Below are positions 46,603 to 55,409 of a stretch of 64,000 nucleotides of DNA, in pieces. Within the stretch, counting starts at the first letter, position 1. Each line of letters opens with the position of its first letter. Both the position numbers and the translations under genes were made by a program. Below the pieces are notes generated by a model. The model was not told where the DNA came from. It did no database searches and saw only the letters and a program-made list of their open reading frames with translations. Origin of the DNA: Bradyrhizobium barranii subsp. apii (GTDB taxonomy: Bacteria; Pseudomonadota; Alphaproteobacteria; Rhizobiales; Xanthobacteraceae); NCBI RefSeq assembly GCF_011516635.5, contig NZ_CP096255.1, forward strand, positions 8,381,501 to 8,445,500, in the 5' to 3' direction.

Positions 46603-47568
46603 ATGAGCATGGGCACACTGGCCGTCCTGATCAACAGCACGCAGCAGAACTGGCTGCCGGAGCGCTGGAAGGCCCGGTTCGACGCGGTCTGCGGCGGCCG
46701 CCGCGTGGTGCTGCTGCCCGACGCCGGGCTCGATCCGGCCGAGGTACACTATGCCGCGGTGTGGAAGCCGGTGCCGGGCGATCTCGGCTCTTTCCCCAAT
46801 CTGCGTGCGATCTTCAATCTGGGCGCCGGCGTTGACGCGCTGATGGCCGACAAGAGCCTACCCGACGTGCCGCTGGTGCGCGTCGCCGTGCCTGATCTCA
46901 CCAATCGCATGACCGAGTATGTCGTGCTGCACGTGCTGATGCACCACCGCCAGGAGCTGTACTTGCGGGACTCGCAGCGCGCAAAACGCTGGGAGCCGCA
47001 ATATCAGTGGCCGGCGAGCGCCGTCACCGTCGGCGTGATGGGGCTTGGCACGCTGGGTGCGGATGCCGCCGATGTGCTGCGCCGGCTCGGCTTCCGGGTT
47101 GCCGGCTGGAGCCGCAGCCCGCGCACGATCGAGGGCGTCGAATGCTTCCATGGCGCCGCGCAGATCGATGCGTTCCTGCGCAAGACCGACATCCTGGTCT
47201 CACTGTTGCCGCTGACGCCTGATACGCACGGCATCCTCAACCGCGACGTCTTCACCAAGCTCAACCGCAGCAGCCCGCTCGGCGCGCCCGTTCTGATCAA
47301 TGCGGGTCGCGGCGGCCTGCAGAACGAGGCCGACATCCTGGCCTGCCTCGACGACGGCACGCTTGGCGCGGCCTCGCTCGACGTTTTCGTGCAGGAGCCG
47401 CAGCCTGCGGACAGCCGGTTCTGGACCCACCCCAAGGTGCTGCTGACCCCGCACAACGCGGCCGACACCGACGCGGATGCAATCTCGGCCTATGTCGCCG
47501 AGCAAATCGCAAAGTTCGAGGCCGGCGGCGCGCTGGAGAACGTGGTGGACCGGGCACGGGGATATTAG
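46603..47568 (+). CDS. 2-hydroxyacid dehydrogenase, GhrA-like
   Basis: 321 residues from the ATG at 46603. NAD(P)-binding GVMGLGTLGADAADVLRRLG (about 146-165), catalytic Arg in LINAGRGGLQ, Glu in DVFVQEPQPADS and His in LLTPHNAADTD. Resembles glyoxylate/hydroxypyruvate reductase A, which reduces glyoxylate to glycolate and hydroxypyruvate to glycerate. The exact substrate is not settled by sequence. Confidence 0.92.
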   Translation: MSMGTLAVLINSTQQNWLPERWKARFDAVCGGRRVVLLPDAGLDPAEVHYAAVWKPVPGDLGSFPNLRAIFNLGAGVDALMADKSLPDVPLVRVAVPDLTNRMTEYVVLHVLMHHRQELYLRDSQRAKRWEPQYQWPASAVTVGVMGLGTLGADAADVLRRLGFRVAGWSRSPRTIEGVECFHGAAQIDAFLRKTDILVSLLPLTPDTHGILNRDVFTKLNRSSPLGAPVLINAGRGGLQNEADILACLDDGTLGAASLDVFVQEPQPADSRFWTHPKVLLTPHNAADTDADAISAYVAEQIAKFEAGGALENVVDRARGY

Positions 47569-47613
47569 GCGCTTCGGCAGGCTGAGAGGCACGCACGCGC
47601 CCCACCCTCGCTG

Positions 47614-47755
47614 TCGTCCCCGCGTACGCGGGGACCCATACCGCGTGATTTATCGTTGCGGATGGTCGCAGTACCGAACGACCAGTCTTCGCCAAACTTC
47701 TCTCTGTGGCTATGGGTCCCGGGCTCGCGCTGCGCGCGCCCCGGGACGACGGCCT
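47614..47755. repeat. intergenic palindromic repeats
   Basis: Contains GTCCCCGCG-TACGCGGGGAC-type dyad at 47616-47635, and ATGGGTCCCGG...CCGGGACGA arms near 47712-47750. Dispersed type between the dehydrogenase and the convergent TetR gene. Confidence 0.65.
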
Positions 47756-48398
47756 AACTTTTGGCCCCCACCATCACGTCAATCGCACCCTTCACGATCG
47801 CCTCGAGCTCTTTGCGCGACACGCGGGCGCGGGAGCGGATGGCGATCGAATGCACGGTTGCGGAGGCGAGCTGCGCCAGCACGGCCGGGTCGGCGCTCCC
47901 AGGCAACTCGCCCTTCTCCTTGGCGCCGCGGAAGCAACTGGCAAAGGCCTTGTCGAGCTCGGTCAGTCCATCCAGCACCATGGCACGGATCTCGGGATCG
48001 CCGACGGCTTCGGATGCCGCGGTCACCACCGTGAAGCAGCCGCGCGGACCGGTCTCGCCGGAGAGATAGATGTTCAGCGCGGACGCGAAGATGCGCTCGA
48101 GCCGCTGGCGCACCGGCATCTCCTGGCGAAAGATCTCCACCATCGAGGCGCGCGCGTCCTCGCGGTAGCGTTGGTAGCTCTTGATGTAGAGTTCGCGCTT
48201 GTCCCCGAAGGCGCCGTAGAGGCTCGGCCGGTTCATGCCGGTCGCTTCGCTGAGATCGTCCAGCGACGTCGCCGCAAAACCCTGCCGGCGGAACAGGTCG
48301 AGCGCCTTGCCGAGCGCGACATCGGGCTCGTAGGCGCGCGGACGGCCACGCCGCTTCGGCTCATTGGCAGCAGCTGGCGGCTTCGATTTTTGTACCAT
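47754..48398 (-). CDS. TetR/AcrR-family regulator, divergent from GST
   Basis: 214 residues. HTH about 22-72 (RRGRPRAYEPDVALGKALDL, then GFAATSLDDLSEATGMNRPS and LYGAFGDKRELY). Ligand domain about 85-214 with GCFTVVTAASEAVGD. Its start region carries GATTTTTGTACCATC, repeated inverted at 48437-48451 in the gap before the GST gene, so it probably represses itself and the GST. Confidence 0.93.
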   Translation of the reverse strand: MVQKSKPPAAANEPKRRGRPRAYEPDVALGKALDLFRRQGFAATSLDDLSEATGMNRPSLYGAFGDKRELYIKSYQRYREDARASMVEIFRQEMPVRQRLERIFASALNIYLSGETGPRGCFTVVTAASEAVGDPEIRAMVLDGLTELDKAFASCFRGAKEKGELPGSADPAVLAQLASATVHSIAIRSRARVSRKELEAIVKGAIDVMVGAKS

Positions 48399-48428
48399 CT
48401 CGCAAATTAATCCTTGACCGCCGCCATA

Positions 48429-48446
48429 TTATACAAGATGGTACAA
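48429..48446. promoter_or_regulatory. likely TetR operator, GST promoter
   Basis: TTATAC-AAGATG-GTACAA, a dyad with one mismatch between the two genes. The wider GATGGTACAAAAATC (48437-48451) is the exact reverse of 48385-48399 at the TetR start, a second possible contact. Confidence 0.65.
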
Positions 48447-48504
48447 AAATCAATCTGGCCAGGTTGAGCGACACCCAAAGAGGAATTGCCCAAGGAGGCC
48501 CAAG

Positions 48505-49149
48505 ATGGATCTTTATTTCTCGCCGCTCGCCTGTTCGATGGCGACCCGCGTCGCGCTGTATGAAGCCGGCGCCGAAGCGAATTATCTCGAAGTCGATCCG
48601 CCGACCAAGACAGTGCTGAACGACGGCACCGACTTCCGCACGGTCAACCCGATCGGCCTCGTGCCGACGCTGCGCACCGACGAGGGCGTGGTGCTGACCG
48701 AGAACGCCGCGATCCTGCAATATGTCGCGGATCGGTTTCCGCAATCCGGCCTCGGTGCGGCCCATGGCATCGACCGCACCCGGCTGCATCAATGGCTCTG
48801 CTTCATCGGCACCGAGCTGCACAAGGGCCTCTTCATCCCCCTGCTCGACCGCAAGGCGCCGCAGGAAACCAAGGCCTATGCGCTGGAGAAGAACCTGTCG
48901 CGGCTCGACTATCTCGATAACTACCTGAAGGGGCGCGACTTCCTGCTCGACCATTTCAGCGTGGCGGATGCCTATCTCGTCACGGTCATCAACTGGACCA
49001 TGGCGACCCCGCCGATCGAGCTCGCCAAATGGCCGAGCGTGAAGGCGTATCACGACCGCCTGCGCCAGCGGCCGTCGGTCGCGAAGGCGATCGCCGAAGA
49101 GTTCGAGCTGTACAAGGCCGAGCAGGCGCGGAAGAAGGCGGCGGCCTAG
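48505..49149 (+). CDS. gst: glutathione S-transferase
   Basis: 214 residues. Thioredoxin-like N-domain (about 1-80): MDLYFSPLACSMATRVALYE with Ser at the glutathione-activating position, LVPTLRTDEGVVLTENAAIL, and Glu-Asn at the gamma-glutamyl contact. Helical C-domain (about 90-205) with DRTRLHQWLCFIGTELHKGL and DFLLDHFSVADAYLVTVINW. Beta-class-like GST, conjugating electrophiles or acting on peroxides. Divergent from the TetR regulator; a convergent hairpin follows. Confidence 0.94.
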   Translation: MDLYFSPLACSMATRVALYEAGAEANYLEVDPPTKTVLNDGTDFRTVNPIGLVPTLRTDEGVVLTENAAILQYVADRFPQSGLGAAHGIDRTRLHQWLCFIGTELHKGLFIPLLDRKAPQETKAYALEKNLSRLDYLDNYLKGRDFLLDHFSVADAYLVTVINWTMATPPIELAKWPSVKAYHDRLRQRPSVAKAIAEEFELYKAEQARKKAAA

Positions 49150-49169
49150 GGCCAAAGCGAGATATTCAT

Positions 49170-49206
49170 AACGACGTCGTCCTGGCCAAACCGGGACGGC
49201 GTCGTT
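49170..49206. terminator. bidirectional terminator hairpin
   Basis: Arms AACGACGTCGTCCTGG / CCGGGACGGCGTCGTT (two wobble positions), loop CCAAA, between the convergent gst and binding-protein genes. Confidence 0.7.
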
Positions 49207-49221
49207 CGTTCGGCAATTCAG

Positions 49222-50001
49222 CTACCTCGGCGCTTGCAGCACGATCCCATAGCGACCGTAGATCCGATCGATCGTGCCGTCGTTGCGCAGCCGTTCCAGC
49301 GCTCCGTCGATCGCCTCGCGCAACGCATCATCCGGGCGGACCATGCCGACGGCGACATTCCAGTTGAGATCGGCCACGCCCTCGTCGCGATCCAGGATCC
49401 GGAGTGCCTTGTCAGGATGCGTCAGATTGAAGTAGCCCGCCGCGGTGGGCGTGACCGCAGCCGCATCGATCTCCTTGTTTGATACGGCGTCGAGGCTGTC
49501 GGTCTCGAAGCCGAAGATCGATATGGGCACGTGCCGCTGACCGATGATCATGGCGGCGACAGAGCCGACCTGCACCCCCACCTTGGTATGCTCGCCGAGG
49601 CTCTTGAACGATGTGAGCGCGCTGGATGACGGCACCGCGAGCGCGACGCCCGTGCGATAGTACGGCTTCGAGATCCTCAAGCGGGTCTCGCCTTGCGCTT
49701 CGCGATCGGCGATGACATCCAGGAGAATGTCACAATTGGCGCTGCGCATTTGATACTGCGTGATGATCCAGTCGAGCCGCAGCGAGACACCGAGCTCGCG
49801 TGCCAGCACCTGTCCCAACTCGACCTGAAAGCCGGGCGGTTCGCCGCCCTTGCGCGCGAAAGGAAGCGAGTTGGGATGCGCGCATAGTCCGAGCGCGCCA
49901 CTCGCGCGGATCGCCTCGAGGGTTCGCGCCTGCGCCGGTCCGGACAGCCCGATGGCGGCACCGACGATAATCAGGACAATTGCCTTCATGCCGCGTCTCA
50001 T
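49222..50001 (-). CDS. periplasmic binding protein of the PQQ dehydrogenase operon (XoxJ-like)
   Basis: 259 residues, signal peptide about 1-25 (AIVLIIVGAAIGLSGPAQAR). A type 2 periplasmic binding fold: GALGLCAHPNSLPFARKGGE, PGFQVELGQVLARELG, ISKPYYRTGVALAVPSSSAL and KVGVQVGSVAAMII. Proteins of this group follow methanol-dehydrogenase-like genes (MoxJ/XoxJ) and are thought to help maturation rather than import. Last gene of the three-gene operon. Confidence 0.87.
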   Translation of the reverse strand: MRRGMKAIVLIIVGAAIGLSGPAQARTLEAIRASGALGLCAHPNSLPFARKGGEPPGFQVELGQVLARELGVSLRLDWIITQYQMRSANCDILLDVIADREAQGETRLRISKPYYRTGVALAVPSSSALTSFKSLGEHTKVGVQVGSVAAMIIGQRHVPISIFGFETDSLDAVSNKEIDAAAVTPTAAGYFNLTHPDKALRILDRDEGVADLNWNVAVGMVRPDDALREAIDGALERLRNDGTIDRIYGRYGIVLQAPR

Positions 50002-50025
50002 CTGGATGGATCAGGTCCCGGCGGG

Positions 50026-50367
50026 TCAGCCCTCGCGCGGCTTCAAGGCGCGGATATATTTGACGATCTGGTCGATCTGCGCGTCACTGAAGCTCTCGCC
50101 GAATGCCGGCATCGCACCTTGCTTGCCGATCTTGATACGGTTGTGCAGAAATTCGTCGTCTCGTTGCGAATTCATCAGTTGCGGTCCCCTGCCAGCAGCC
50201 CGGCCGCCGTCGGAGTGGCAAAAGCCGCAGGTGCCTGCGAACAACTGCTCGACGTCCAGTGACCCGTTGTCCGGCGCCGGCGTGGCAGATTGAGCTCGAG
50301 CCACCACAACGCACAGCAACGAAGCGCCCAGCACCGCCGGAAGCGACTTCAAATGCAGTTTCAACAC
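50026..50367 (-). CDS. c-type cytochrome, electron acceptor
   Basis: A 113-residue monohaem cytochrome c. Signal peptide about 1-25; haem site CGFCH at 47-51; probable axial Met in GAMPAFGES (about 86). Accepts electrons from the upstream PQQ dehydrogenase. 89 bases separate it from that gene, with a strong intercistronic hairpin (50409-50438). Confidence 0.92.
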   Translation of the reverse strand: MLKLHLKSLPAVLGASLLCVVVARAQSATPAPDNGSLDVEQLFAGTCGFCHSDGGRAAGRGPQLMNSQRDDEFLHNRIKIGKQGAMPAFGESFSDAQIDQIVKYIRALKPREG

Positions 50368-50408
50368 GTCCGCTCCATTCCTGAATCACGCCCGGCCGCT
50401 GCAATCGA

Positions 50409-50438
50409 CCGAGGAGCGGGTTTGCACCCGCTCCTCGG
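50409..50438. other. intercistronic hairpin in the PQQ dehydrogenase operon
   Basis: Perfect 13-base arms CCGAGGAGCGGGT / ACCCGCTCCTCGG, loop TTGC, no T run. May stabilise the upstream message or lower downstream expression. Confidence 0.7.
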
Positions 50439-50456
50439 CAGATCGTTTGAGACAGA

Positions 50457-52175
50457 CTATTTCAAGCTGAAGACGACGAGGGCGCCGTCGTCACGCGGCA
50501 TGCTCTTGTAGACGCCGCCGAAGTTTGGCGCATATTCGTCCGCCAGCATGCCGCCGAAGCCGGCCGCCACGGCGATATATTGCTTGCCGCCGACGGAGTA
50601 GCTGACGATACCGCCCTGGTGGCCGGTGCCGTTGTTGTGCTTCCACAACTCGGCCCCGGTTTCGGCATCGTAGGCGTGAAGGATGCCACGGGAGTCGGGT
50701 ACGAACACAAGATTACCCCCGGTCGACAAAACGCTCCCAAGCGGCGGCTCGGGAAAGCGAACCTCCCATTTCTTCGCGCCCGTTATCGGGTCGCGCGCGT
50801 CGAGATGTCCGTAGATCTCGCCGCTCGGAGGCGGCACCATCTTGAAGTCGGCGCCGATATTGAGCTGGACCTGAGGCGCGGTGACCGGCGTCGTCTTCTG
50901 AATATCCAGCGTCATGCACCATTCCTGGCCGATCTTGTAATAAAGACCGGTCTTCGGGTTGTACGAGCCGGCATTCCAGCTGATGCCGCCGCCAATGAAG
51001 GGACACAGCGGTACTTCAGTGACTTTCCCGACAGGGAAATCGCGACGGCCGATCAGCGCGCCCGTCTTGGGATCGATATCCTTGACGAAGTTGATGTTCT
51101 CAACCAGCCGCCAGACGTTCTTCACGCCAAGATTACGGTCGTAGACGAAGACGAAGCCGCCCTTGTTCGGATGAACCACGTATTTCTGGCCATCGCGCTC
51201 AAGCATCACGAACTCGCCGACGGCGCTGTCGAAGTCCCAGGCGTCGTGAGGCAGTTCCTGATGGTAGGATTTCAGCTTTCCGGTATCGATATCGAGAGCG
51301 ATGACCGAACTCGTATAGAGATTGTCGCCGGGACGCGCACCTTGCGTCTTGTAATCAGCGCCCGACCAATCGTAGAGCGGCGCCGGGTTCGCGGTGCCCC
51401 ACAGGACGGAGTTGGTCTCGGAGTCGTAGGTGCCCGGCATCCAGCCGCCGCCACCGCCCGTGCGCCAGGAATCGTTGCCCCAGGTCTTCATGGCCTCGTC
51501 GGTGCCCGCGACCGTCAGAAACTCCCACTTTTTCTTGCCGGTGGTGGCATCGACAGCGAAGATCGGGCCACGGCCCGGCCATTCACCCCCCTGCGAGCCG
51601 ATGATGACGCTTCCCTTCGCGTAAAGCGGCGCGCCAGTGAAGCCGACCGTGAGCTTCTGCGAGTCGATCAGCCTGGTTTCCCAGAGAACCTTTCCCGACT
51701 TCGCATCGAGCCCGAACAGACGACCATCCATCGTACCGACGAAGACCTTGCCTTCACCAAGGGCTACACCGCGGTTGTAGGGCGAGTGGGTCTGTCGGCT
51801 GATGAGCGCCTCATCGAGTTCCGGAAAGAACGACCAGATGACCTCGCCGGTCGCGCCGTTCAGCGCAAAGACCCGGCTGTACGAACCCGAATAATAGAGC
51901 ACGCCGTCGGCCACGAGCGGCATTGACTGCAGGCCGCGCGTCGATCGTCCGGGAATGTGCGTCCAGGCTACGCCCAGATTGCCGATGTTGCTCGCATTGA
52001 TCTGCGCGAGCGGGCTGTAGTGATGGGATTTGTATGAACCGTGATAGGTGAGCCAATCGTTCTGACCGGCGTTCTCGATCCGGGCAGTATCCACGGATTG
52101 GGCCAACGCCGCCGACGCCGCAAGTGTCGCGCCGACAACAAGAGATAGACCAGAATTACACCAACGCTTCTTCAT
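50457..52175 (-). CDS. PQQ-dependent alcohol dehydrogenase, periplasmic
   Basis: 572 residues from the ATG at 52175 (GGGAGGA upstream). Signal peptide about 1-25. An eight-bladed propeller with tryptophan-docking repeats (GATGEVIWSFFP, SGKVLWETRL, TGKKKWEF, TGAKKWEVRF and TGAELWKHNNGTGHQGG). The catalytic Asp lies in HDAWDFDSAVGEF, with a second Asp two residues on, a feature linked to lanthanide use in XoxF-type enzymes. The vicinal Cys pair expected before NRG is absent (THSPYNRGVAL). Oxidises an unknown alcohol or aldehyde; the cytochrome and binding protein follow. Confidence 0.92.
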   Translation of the reverse strand: MKKRWCNSGLSLVVGATLAASAALAQSVDTARIENAGQNDWLTYHGSYKSHHYSPLAQINASNIGNLGVAWTHIPGRSTRGLQSMPLVADGVLYYSGSYSRVFALNGATGEVIWSFFPELDEALISRQTHSPYNRGVALGEGKVFVGTMDGRLFGLDAKSGKVLWETRLIDSQKLTVGFTGAPLYAKGSVIIGSQGGEWPGRGPIFAVDATTGKKKWEFLTVAGTDEAMKTWGNDSWRTGGGGGWMPGTYDSETNSVLWGTANPAPLYDWSGADYKTQGARPGDNLYTSSVIALDIDTGKLKSYHQELPHDAWDFDSAVGEFVMLERDGQKYVVHPNKGGFVFVYDRNLGVKNVWRLVENINFVKDIDPKTGALIGRRDFPVGKVTEVPLCPFIGGGISWNAGSYNPKTGLYYKIGQEWCMTLDIQKTTPVTAPQVQLNIGADFKMVPPPSGEIYGHLDARDPITGAKKWEVRFPEPPLGSVLSTGGNLVFVPDSRGILHAYDAETGAELWKHNNGTGHQGGIVSYSVGGKQYIAVAAGFGGMLADEYAPNFGGVYKSMPRDDGALVVFSLK

Positions 52176-52779
52176 CCGTTCCTCCCGCTTTTGTGTTTTG
52201 TTGAACTCGCGTCTCGCAGACGCTGCGAGGGATGTTTGCAGCTCGCTAAGTGTCGGTTGTTCTCCATCGCATATGAGCTGCCAACAGCTCTCGATCTCTC
52301 TCGGCGGACATCGCCAAAAGGAGCTACGTTTCCTGGACTGGTTGCTGTTGCACTCCTGCTCGCTCTCACAGAGTACGCCGGATGAGGGAGGGCGCAAAGA
52401 TGGAATGCGCGAGCGGCGCGAATTTAACGCGCAGCACGAATTTGAAACGTCAGCTGCACTGACCGTTTCGTCTTGGCCGCAGATCTCGGACTCAAAAGTC
52501 GCAGCGCCCACGGAGAAGCTTCATCGCGTGATCATTTGGACGGGGGCGGCGTCAATCTCTTTTGAGCAATTCAAGAACGGCCATCATAACGGAGCGATAT
52601 ACAAAGCCTTGCTCAAAGCGCGACGCCGCGCCATACAAGTGCCGCGATACGCGACCATTGAACACAAGCAATAATTGATCCACTGACCGCCCTCTCCTTC
52701 CGCGATTTTGCTCTGAAGACCGAATGGCCCCGCGGCCGGCGGCCTGGGCGCGAAGCAGGGCCAAGCTGGAATAAGAAGA
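52176..52779. other. 604-base divergent intergenic region
   Basis: Separates the PQQ dehydrogenase from the DUF4403 gene. An ORF of 158 codons on the plus strand (52198-52674) has no family features, no ribosome site and atypical composition, so it was not called. No hairpin or dyad strong enough to call as a site; it probably holds two promoters and their regulatory sequences. Confidence 0.45.
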
Positions 52780-54192
52780 ATGCCCGTTTCTTTGCGAATT
52801 GTTCGTTCGACGAAACGTGCCGGGCTTGTTGCGCTCGCCCTCACCGCACTCGCGCAAGCCGCGCACGCCGCCGACAAGCCGCCGCTCGCTCCCGATCCGC
52901 CGGCGCCGCTCGCCGCGACCTCGCGGGTGTCCGCAACCATCGAGTTCGGTCTTCCCGCGCTCGCCAAGGCGATCGAGCAGGATATCCCCAAGCGGCTTGC
53001 CACCATCGACGAGCGCGTCAACTGCGTGCACCGCCGCGTACTGATGTTCCGTGTCAACGCCAATTGCGACGTGTTTGGCTTCGTCAATCGCACCAGCGGC
53101 GTCTCACTCTATGGCCGCGGCGACCGCGTCTATGGTGCAGTCTCGATCTACGGCGCGGCCGAAGGCCAGGGCGCCAACCGCTTCACCGCGCGCATCCGCG
53201 GCCAGACCGAAGCGCGCGCGACGATCGAGGCCGAGGCACGGCCCGCGCTGCGCAAGGACTGGTCGCTCGACCTGAATTTCAGCGACTCCTTCCACTGGAG
53301 CGAAGCACCTTATTTGCACGTGCTCGGCCGCGAGGTCGATCTTGCGCCCTACGTCGAGCCGCGCATCCGTACGCAGCTCGCGCGCGTGCGATCACGTGCG
53401 CTGGCCGCGGCAAGGAAACTCAATCTGCGGGACAAGGCGGCCGCTGCCTGGACCCATGCGTTCGAACCGATGAAGCTCGCCGACGAGCCGCCGGTCTGGC
53501 TGCAAGTGACGCCGCAAGCTGCCGCATTTGCCGGCGTGCGGGCCAACGACAAGGTGTTGTCCGGCTCGCTCGAACTCTCCGGCAGCGCCGTGACGTCGAT
53601 TGGGCAGCAGGGTGCGAGCGTCACCCCGACATCGCTGCCGCCGCTTGGCAACGACGTGACCGCGCCGGGAACGTTCGACGTCATCCTTCCGGTCCGGCTC
53701 GGCTATGACGCGATCAAGGACAAGATCAGCCAGGCGATCGCCGCCCTGCCGGCGCAAGACAGCGCGTTGCGCGAGGTTCAGGTCTATCCGTCGGCGGGCA
53801 AGCTTGTGATCGGTCTGCGTCTTGCGAAGACGTCGGACAGCGACCCCAATGCAGGCCAATGGAGCTATCTCTCCGGCGCACTGAAGGTGGACGATACCAG
53901 CAAGAGCGTCGCGCTCGCCGATCTCGATCTCGCCGCGCAGGACGGAGAGGCAAACCCCGGCTTGCAGTCGATCGTCGCGCAATTGAAGCAGGCCGTGAAC
54001 ATTGACTATGGCGTCTCCTACCAGAACCTGCTGATGGCGGCGAACCAGCGGCTGACGCGTCCGCTCAAGGACGGCTTCCGTATGGAAGGCAAGCTCTCCT
54101 CGGTGCAGTTCGACAAGGCCTTGCTGCTTGCCGACGGGATCACACTCGCGCTGCGCGCGAGCGGTGAGCTGAAAATCCTGTACGGGATGTGA
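52780..54192 (+). CDS. DUF4403 secreted protein
   Basis: 470 residues. Signal peptide about 1-30 (AGLVALALTALAQAAHAADK). Mature DUF4403 architecture of repeated beta-rich units: SRVSATIEFGLPALAKAIEQ near 48-67, RIRGQTEARATIEAEARPAL, SFHWSEAPYLHVLGREVDLA and DPNAGQWSYLSGALKVDDTS. Function of the family is unknown; probably periplasmic or outer-membrane associated. Overlaps the downstream lipase-like gene by four bases (GTGA). Confidence 0.9.
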   Translation: MPVSLRIVRSTKRAGLVALALTALAQAAHAADKPPLAPDPPAPLAATSRVSATIEFGLPALAKAIEQDIPKRLATIDERVNCVHRRVLMFRVNANCDVFGFVNRTSGVSLYGRGDRVYGAVSIYGAAEGQGANRFTARIRGQTEARATIEAEARPALRKDWSLDLNFSDSFHWSEAPYLHVLGREVDLAPYVEPRIRTQLARVRSRALAAARKLNLRDKAAAAWTHAFEPMKLADEPPVWLQVTPQAAAFAGVRANDKVLSGSLELSGSAVTSIGQQGASVTPTSLPPLGNDVTAPGTFDVILPVRLGYDAIKDKISQAIAALPAQDSALREVQVYPSAGKLVIGLRLAKTSDSDPNAGQWSYLSGALKVDDTSKSVALADLDLAAQDGEANPGLQSIVAQLKQAVNIDYGVSYQNLLMAANQRLTRPLKDGFRMEGKLSSVQFDKALLLADGITLALRASGELKILYGM

Positions 54193-55385
54193 TCGTGCGC
54201 TGGAGCGGATCGCAAATGCTTGTCGCCGCCCGCGCTCTGATGGCCGCACTCGTCATGTTCGCCGCCGGCATCGTGACTGCCCACGCGCAATCGGCATTTT
54301 ACGACGCACCGGCATCGCTTGCGGACGGACCGCCTGGCAGCCTGGTGCGACAGGAGCCGATGGATGGCGCGCCGCTCGGCGCATCGGCCTTTCGCGTGCT
54401 CTACCGATCGACCGGATTGAAGGGTGAACCCATTCTCGTCTCCGGCGTCGTCATCGTGCCGCAGGGCCCACCGCCGCCCGACGGCCGCCCAATCGTGGCC
54501 TGGGCGCATCCAACGTCAGGCATTGTGCCGCGCTGCGCGCCGTCGCTCGCGATCTTCCTGTTCCAGCAGATCCAGGGACTGCGCTCGATGGTGGCGCGTG
54601 GCTACATCGTCGCGGCGACCGACTATCCCGGGCTCGGCACGCCGGGTCCGCATCCCTATCTCGTCGGCGAGAGCGAGGGCCGCGCCGTGCTCGACATCGT
54701 GCGCGTCGCGCGCGATCTGCCGGGCGCCGGCGGGGTTAAGGATTTTGCCTTGTGGGGACACTCGCAGGGCGGACAGGCTGTGCTGTTTGCCGGGCAGCTG
54801 GCGCCGACCTATGCGCCCGATCTCCATCTGCTCGGCGTTGCCGCTGCGGCGCCCGCGACGGATCTCGCCACGCTGATGAGCGACGACATCAACTCAGTCG
54901 GCGGCAAGAACATCACAGCGATGACGCTGTGGTCATGGCATCGCGTCTACGACGCCCCGCTCGACGGTGTCGTCGATCCGCGCGCACTGCCGGTGATCGA
55001 CCGGCTGGCGCGCGAATGCATCGAAGGTCCCTTCGATATCTTCATCCGGCAACGGACCGAGCGGCCGCTCCAGCAATATTTTCTGACCGTGCCGGATCCG
55101 ACCAAGCGCGAGCCATGGCGCTCGCTGCTGGAGAAGAACAGCGTCGGCACATTGCCCGCCGGCATGCCAGTGTTCCTCGCTCAAGGGACTGTCGACCAGA
55201 TCATCCGGCCCGCGGTGACGCGCGCCTATATGGGCCGGCTGTGCAAGGCGGGCAGCCCCGTGAAAATGGTCACGCTTCCCAACATCGGACACGGCCGCGC
55301 CGCGCAGGCGAGCACCATGGCCGCGGTGAACTGGATGACCGACCGCTTTGCCGGGAAGCCGGCGCCGAATGACTGCGGCCAGTAA
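54189..55385 (+). CDS. secreted lipase/esterase-like alpha/beta hydrolase
   Basis: 398 residues from a GTG that overlaps the DUF4403 stop; an ATG at 54216 is an alternative. Signal peptide about 10-35. Features of the secretory-lipase group: YRSTGLKGEPILVSGVVIVP, GRPIVAWAHPTSGIVPRCAP, ATDYPGLGTPGPHPYLVGES, the nucleophile elbow ALWGHSQGGQAVLFAG and a His in TLPNIGHGRAAQAS. Probably hydrolyses esters outside the cytoplasm. Coupled to DUF4403. Confidence 0.88.
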   Translation: MIVRWSGSQMLVAARALMAALVMFAAGIVTAHAQSAFYDAPASLADGPPGSLVRQEPMDGAPLGASAFRVLYRSTGLKGEPILVSGVVIVPQGPPPPDGRPIVAWAHPTSGIVPRCAPSLAIFLFQQIQGLRSMVARGYIVAATDYPGLGTPGPHPYLVGESEGRAVLDIVRVARDLPGAGGVKDFALWGHSQGGQAVLFAGQLAPTYAPDLHLLGVAAAAPATDLATLMSDDINSVGGKNITAMTLWSWHRVYDAPLDGVVDPRALPVIDRLARECIEGPFDIFIRQRTERPLQQYFLTVPDPTKREPWRSLLEKNSVGTLPAGMPVFLAQGTVDQIIRPAVTRAYMGRLCKAGSPVKMVTLPNIGHGRAAQASTMAAVNWMTDRFAGKPAPNDCGQ

Positions 55386-55397
55386 ACGGCCGCAGTC
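55371..55397. terminator. hairpin spanning the lipase-like gene stop
   Basis: Arms GACTGCGGCC / GGCCGCAGTC, loop AGTAAAC including the TAA stop (55383-55385). Faces the convergent hydantoinase B gene. Confidence 0.65.
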
Positions 55398-55409
55398 GAT
55401 GCGGTGGCG

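Noticed and set aside
52198..52674. 158-residue ORF upstream of DUF4403
   Set aside because: No ribosome site, no recognisable motif, and composition unlike the neighbours.
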